Origin: Prionace glauca
Lineage: Eukaryota > Chordata > Chondrichthyes > Carcharhiniformes > Carcharhinidae
Length of the DNA: 64,000 nucleotides
Direction of reading: 5' to 3'
Assembly (NCBI GenBank): GCA_037974335.1
Contig: CM075740.1
Coordinates: 13,723,071 to 13,787,070, forward strand
Part shown: positions 60,270-64,000 of the stretch, piece after piece
How positions within the stretch are numbered: the first letter of the stretch is position 1
How the letters are laid out: the number at the start of each line of letters is the position of its first letter
The notes under the pieces: model-generated
The model's database searches: none
What the model was told of the DNA's origin: nothing
The model's input: the letters and a program-made list of their open reading frames with translations, nothing else
Made by a program: the position numbers and the translations under genes

Positions 60270-61340
60270 ACTTGGCAACCTGGCAACCTGGAACCTGGGT
60301 TCCCAAAACAGTGCACAGAAGACGGGGGTGCCGAGGGCAAGGGGGTACAGGGCTGCAATTCCTTCGAGGCACACTCGGAGGAGATGTGCTATCACCGGCA
60401 GTGCCTGTCCAAGACAATGGTCGGATACACTTGTCGGGTACTCTCGCACCTGAGGGCAGGGGCGGCCACCCGCTCCCCGTGAACGTGAAGATTAAGGTTG
60501 CCATCAATTTCTATGCCTCCGAATCATTCCAGGCTCCTACTGGTGACCTAGCTGTGATCTCCTAGGTCTCCATGCACAGATGTGAGTGGCAGGTCACAAA
60601 AGCCCTGTATGCCCGGACAGGGCACTTCATTAATTTCAGTATGAGCCTGGGCTCGCGGCTTTGCATCCATCGCTGGGACTCCAAATCTGCATGGTGCAAT
60701 GGTTGGTAGGCATATCGCCTTGTCGTCCCCCCATGCAGGGTCACAGCAATTTTTTGAACAAGATGGGCTTCCATTCCCCGAAAGCCCAAGTTGTCTGCGA
60801 CCATCAAATGAAGATCATGCAGGTCGATGCATGTTACCCAGGGAGTGTCCATGACAGTTTTGTGATCGGGCAGTCGGACATCCCTGGACTCTTTGAAGAC
60901 TATCTCAGGCTCCCGGGATGGCTACTGGGTGACAACGGTTACCCCTAAGGCCTTGGCTGTTGTCGCCTCTGCAGAAGCGCAAGGCCAAGGTGGAGACCCA
61001 CTACAATGAGGTCCATGCAGCCACCGAATCCATCACTGAGTGGTGCACTGGTCTGCTGAAGGTTCGGTTGCGCTGCTTGGACTGCTCTTTGGAGGAGGTG
61101 GGGGGGGGGGCTCTCCAGTATGAGCCTATTCATGCTTCACTCATTATCATTTGCTGTGCTCTTCACAACGTCACCCAGCGCTGGGGGGAGGGGGGACTAG
61201 CTGGAGCAGGCGGAGGAGGAGGAGGGGAGCAGCAGTGAGGGGGTGAAGTGGATGTTCTGCCATATGAAGAGCAGAGGAAGGAGGGAAGGCAGCGATGGCA
61301 TGCATCTGTTAGGGAAGGGCAGCGAGAGATGCTTTAGCTG
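60270..61340 (+). mobile_element. Decayed PIF/Harbinger transposase (HARBI1-like)
   Basis: A DDE transposase remnant. 60272-60565 has VNVKIKVAINFYASESFQ. 60661-60948 has NKMGFHSPKAQVVCDHQMKI, then CYPGSVHDSFVIGQSDIPGL and GWLLGDNGYP. The second acidic residue is near DSF; the block around the first Asp is eroded. 60960-61240 has LKVRLRCLDCSLEEVGGGAL and IIICCALHN. A C-end like VLPYEEQRKEGRQR runs to about 61335. Several frame changes and stops. The order matches Harbinger transposases, so the call is firm. Terminal repeats and target duplication were not found. Confidence 0.85.
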
Positions 61341-62610
61341 CAGCCCCCTTCACCTAGCTGGTGCTGTGTCGTGAGAGGGGTGCAACACACATCCGTCACA
61401 CTCCAGGAGAAGTGCAGCCAATATTCCCCCTCCAAACCGACCTTGGCCCTCAAACCACCATATCATCCTTCCCCTGTTTCTATCATCCCACCACCATGTT
61501 CCCCAAAAACATATGCCCCTATTAATGTGCCTGGGCTTGCAATGGTTGCGAGTCTTGGTTGAAGGCTGGAGGATAATGATGACTCGTTGTTGTGCACATT
61601 GGATTCCTGCAACTCAAGTCTGACTCCTACCATACTGCTAATGAATGCTGCCACTCTGGCCCATGTAGCTGTAAAGGTTGGGGGCACACGTCTTTTGGCC
61701 AAGAGGGGAAAGAACACTTACACCGAGGGTCCGGTGGATGTTGGAGAAGGTAGGGCAGGCACTCTGAAACATGTGGCTGAGTCTGCAAGGCTCAACAGGC
61801 AGTGCCTCTATGGTTGGGAGTCTGAAACACTGAGCTGTGGGAGTGCGAGAGGGTGAGCAGGGGGGTGGTTGGCGGGGGTGGGGGGGTGCAGAGAATCAGA
61901 AACACATTAGTCACTGAGTGATGGGCAATTAACAGTTTCTTGTGCTCTTAACATACATGATTACCAAACCCTGACCAATGCTGCCGTCCCCTGTGCCCTC
62001 TAATGAACTACAACTTTCTAACTTTGTATTGTCTGCTGCTTCTTCTCAGTGCTACCCCAGGGCATACACCAGAGTTGGGGCTGGCCACTTGTGATGCCTG
62101 TAATGCTCTTGGCGGATGTTCCCTGGGTGGCTGGGGCCTGGAGGGCCCCAACTGACTTGTGGATGGCACTGCTGTGTTGCCACCTTGCTGACCCTGAGAT
62201 GCCCCGATGTGAGGAAGGGGGAGTTGGAAGATCTTGGGACACTCGAGATCTCCAGGGTGGAAGGCCCTGACATGGGCTCTCAAGCCCTTCCTCCTCCCTT
62301 GGAGTGCCGAGAGAGGCCTGGGGACACTCCATGGGACACCAGGGTAGCTGCACTGAGCTCCAGAAGCTCCGGCATCACCTGGCTCTGCCAGTCCCGGAGG
62401 CCTAGATGTGCCTGCGCTTTGATGTGTGATCACTCAGCCCTGGCAGTCTGCGATTAGGCCATGCTCTGGAGCCCCTCTGCTACAGCATTCTGTGACTGAA
62501 CCCGGCACTCGATTTTCTAACTGCCAGGAAATATTGGGGAGACAAAATTGCAAATAGATCATAGAATGGTTGTTTTATAGTTCCACTTTGGGCTCAGGTC
62601 GTCATAAGTA
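61341..62610. other. GC-rich sequence next to the Harbinger transposase
   Basis: It could be the remaining half of the Harbinger element, which usually carries a Myb/SANT-type second gene, but no Myb domain could be read. The frames here (for example 62008-62433 minus) overlap on both strands and give no consistent product. Confidence 0.4.
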
Positions 62611-62620
62611 ATTGGCATAA

Positions 62621-63178
62621 GAACATAAGAACATAAGAAATAGGAGCAGGAGTAGGCCATCTGGCCCTTCGAGCCTGCCCCGCCATTCAATAAGATCATG
62701 GCTGATCTGTCGTGACTCAGCTCCACCTTCCCGCCCTCTCCCCATAACCCTTAATCCCTTCTCTTATCAAAAACCCATCAACCCGTTTCTTAAAAATATT
62801 TAGCGAGGCAGCCTCCACCACTTCAACGGGCAGAGAATTCCAGAGATTCACCACCCTTTGAGTGAAGAAGTTCCTCCTCAACTCTGTTCTAAACCGCCCC
62901 CCCTTTATCTTGAGGATGTGCCCCCTAGTCCTACTGTCTTTTTTGAGCGGGAAGAGTCTCTCCACCTCTATCCTATCCATCCCATTCATCATCTTATATG
63001 TCTCAATGAGATCTCCCCTCATTCTTCTAAACTCTAACGAGTACAAGCCTAGTTTATTCAGCCTCTCCTCATAGCTCAATCCCCTCAACTCCGGTATCAG
63101 CCGAGTAAACCTCCTCTGCACTCCCTCCAGGGCCAAAACATCCTTGCGCAGGTGTGGCGCCCAAAACTGCACACAGAG
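62621..63178 (-). mobile_element. CR1 3' end (cttatgtt tail)
   Basis: The RT C-terminal part (VQFWAPHLRKDVLALEGVQ, LSYEERLNKLGLYSLEF, FFTQRVVNLWNSLPVEVV, GYGERAGRWS) is open on the minus strand from about 63174 to 62717. The tail is at 62621 (cttatgttcttatgttctta on minus). The element stops abruptly where the microsatellite starts. Same family as 5067-7390 and 24565-26315. Confidence 0.93.
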
Positions 63179-63732
63179 AGAGAGACAAACACACACATAC
63201 ACAAATAGAGAGAGAGAGAGACACACACACACAGATACACAGAGAGAGAGAGAGACACACACAGATATGTATATATACACATATATATATATATATAGAG
63301 AGAGAGACACACACACACAGATACAGAGAGAGAGAGAGACACACACACAGATATGTATATATACACATATAAATAGATATATATAGAGAGAGACACACAC
63401 GCAGATGCAGAGAGGGAGAGAGAGAGACACACTCACAGATACAGAGAGAGAGAGAGACACACACACAGATATGTATATATACACATATATATAGATATAT
63501 ATAGAGAGAGACACACACACAGATACAGAGAGGGAGAGAGAGAGACACACACACAGATACAGAGAGAGAGAGACACACACACACACACAGATATGTATAT
63601 ATACACATATATATAGATATATATAGAGAGAGACACACACACAGATACAGAGAGAGAGAGAGAGAGACACACACAGATATGTATATATACACATACAAAT
63701 AGAGAGAGAGATACACACAAATACAGAGAGAG

Positions 63733-63768
<36 letters not shown>
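63172..63768. repeat. Compound CA/GA/TA microsatellite with a higher-order unit
   Basis: About 600 bases of gaga, caca and tata tracts. Blocks of cacagatatgtatatataca recur about five times (near 63260, 63346, 63458, 63587 and 63674), so it is a compound array with an irregular 90-125 base period. It ends in a pure ta tract at 63738-63764. Confidence 0.93.
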
Positions 63769-63769
<1 letters not shown>

Positions 63770-64000
63770 TGTACACATTTGGTCCATATCCCTCTGTACC
63801 CATCGCACCCATGGAACTGTCTCAATGCATGGGGAAGCATTTTGTAAATTGTATCAGGAGACATTTCTGGATCAATATCTTTATGCCACAATCTCATTCT
63901 GGGATATAATGGCAGTGAGAAAATAGATTATGGCCTTCGCCGGGTTGAGATATCTCCTATTGCCAGCGCTGTAAGATTTTCCTTCACCAATATTTCTACA
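63770..64000 (-). other. Unclear, CR1-like tail fragment at the microsatellite edge
   Basis: 63770-63810 on the minus strand reads MGAMGTEGYGPN, similar to the CR1 C-terminus. Beyond it nothing is recognised. Confidence 0.35.

Noticed and set aside
62008-62457. Overlapping frames on both strands near the Harbinger remnant
   Set aside because: GC-rich DNA gives long frames by chance; no domain, and both strands look equally open.
63097-63897. Long minus-strand frames with SLSL and YIYI repeats
   Set aside because: These are read-through of the compound microsatellite joined to a CR1 RT end; no real protein.

Overview
The window looks like cartilaginous-fish (elasmobranch shark) genomic DNA. 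It carries two immunoglobulin light-chain clusters of the shark type, in which V and J are already fused in the germline and a single C exon lies a few kb away. It is also packed with repeats typical of shark genomes: several CR1-type LINE families, an L2-like LINE, tRNA-headed SINEs, a Penelope-like element and a Harbinger transposon. No prokaryotic-style operon, CRISPR array, rRNA or tRNA gene was seen.

Layout. 181-9957 and 28008-36068 are two diverged direct copies of one 7-kb segment, itself a mosaic of old LINE fragments, each with its own later insertions. Between them, 18590-24487 on the minus strand is a light-chain pseudogene: leader, V-J exon and C exon are all recognisable. Its V splice acceptor is lost, its C exon has a 1-base deletion and a SINE insertion, and a 1.75-kb CR1 sits between its start codon and its octamer promoter element. 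From 36.3 to 47 kb is LINE territory: an L2-like fragment, then a three-level nest of CR1 copies (39.2-45.2 kb). 47855-52113 on the plus strand is an apparently intact light-chain gene with octamer, leader, V-J, C and poly(A) signal; its spliced reading frame is 240 codons. 53.6-54.9 kb is an ancient CR1, 55354-58780 a Penelope-like element with 13-bp target-site duplications, and 60.3-61.3 kb a decayed Harbinger transposase. The window ends with a CR1 3' end joined to a compound CA/GA/TA microsatellite.

The only host protein-coding gene that looks functional is the light chain at 47987-51948. Its protein would pair with Ig heavy chain at the B-cell surface and in secreted antibody. The two clusters lie head to head, about 23.5 kb apart. 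Most other long reading frames are LINE reverse transcriptase, on the sense strand or as its antisense shadow, or translated microsatellite.

I did not find a clearly new biological system. The most informative observations are the LINE insertion at a TTAA inside the pseudogene promoter, the three-level self-nesting of one CR1 family, the SINE-like body inside the 3' UTR of that same family, and the SINE insertion in the constant exon.
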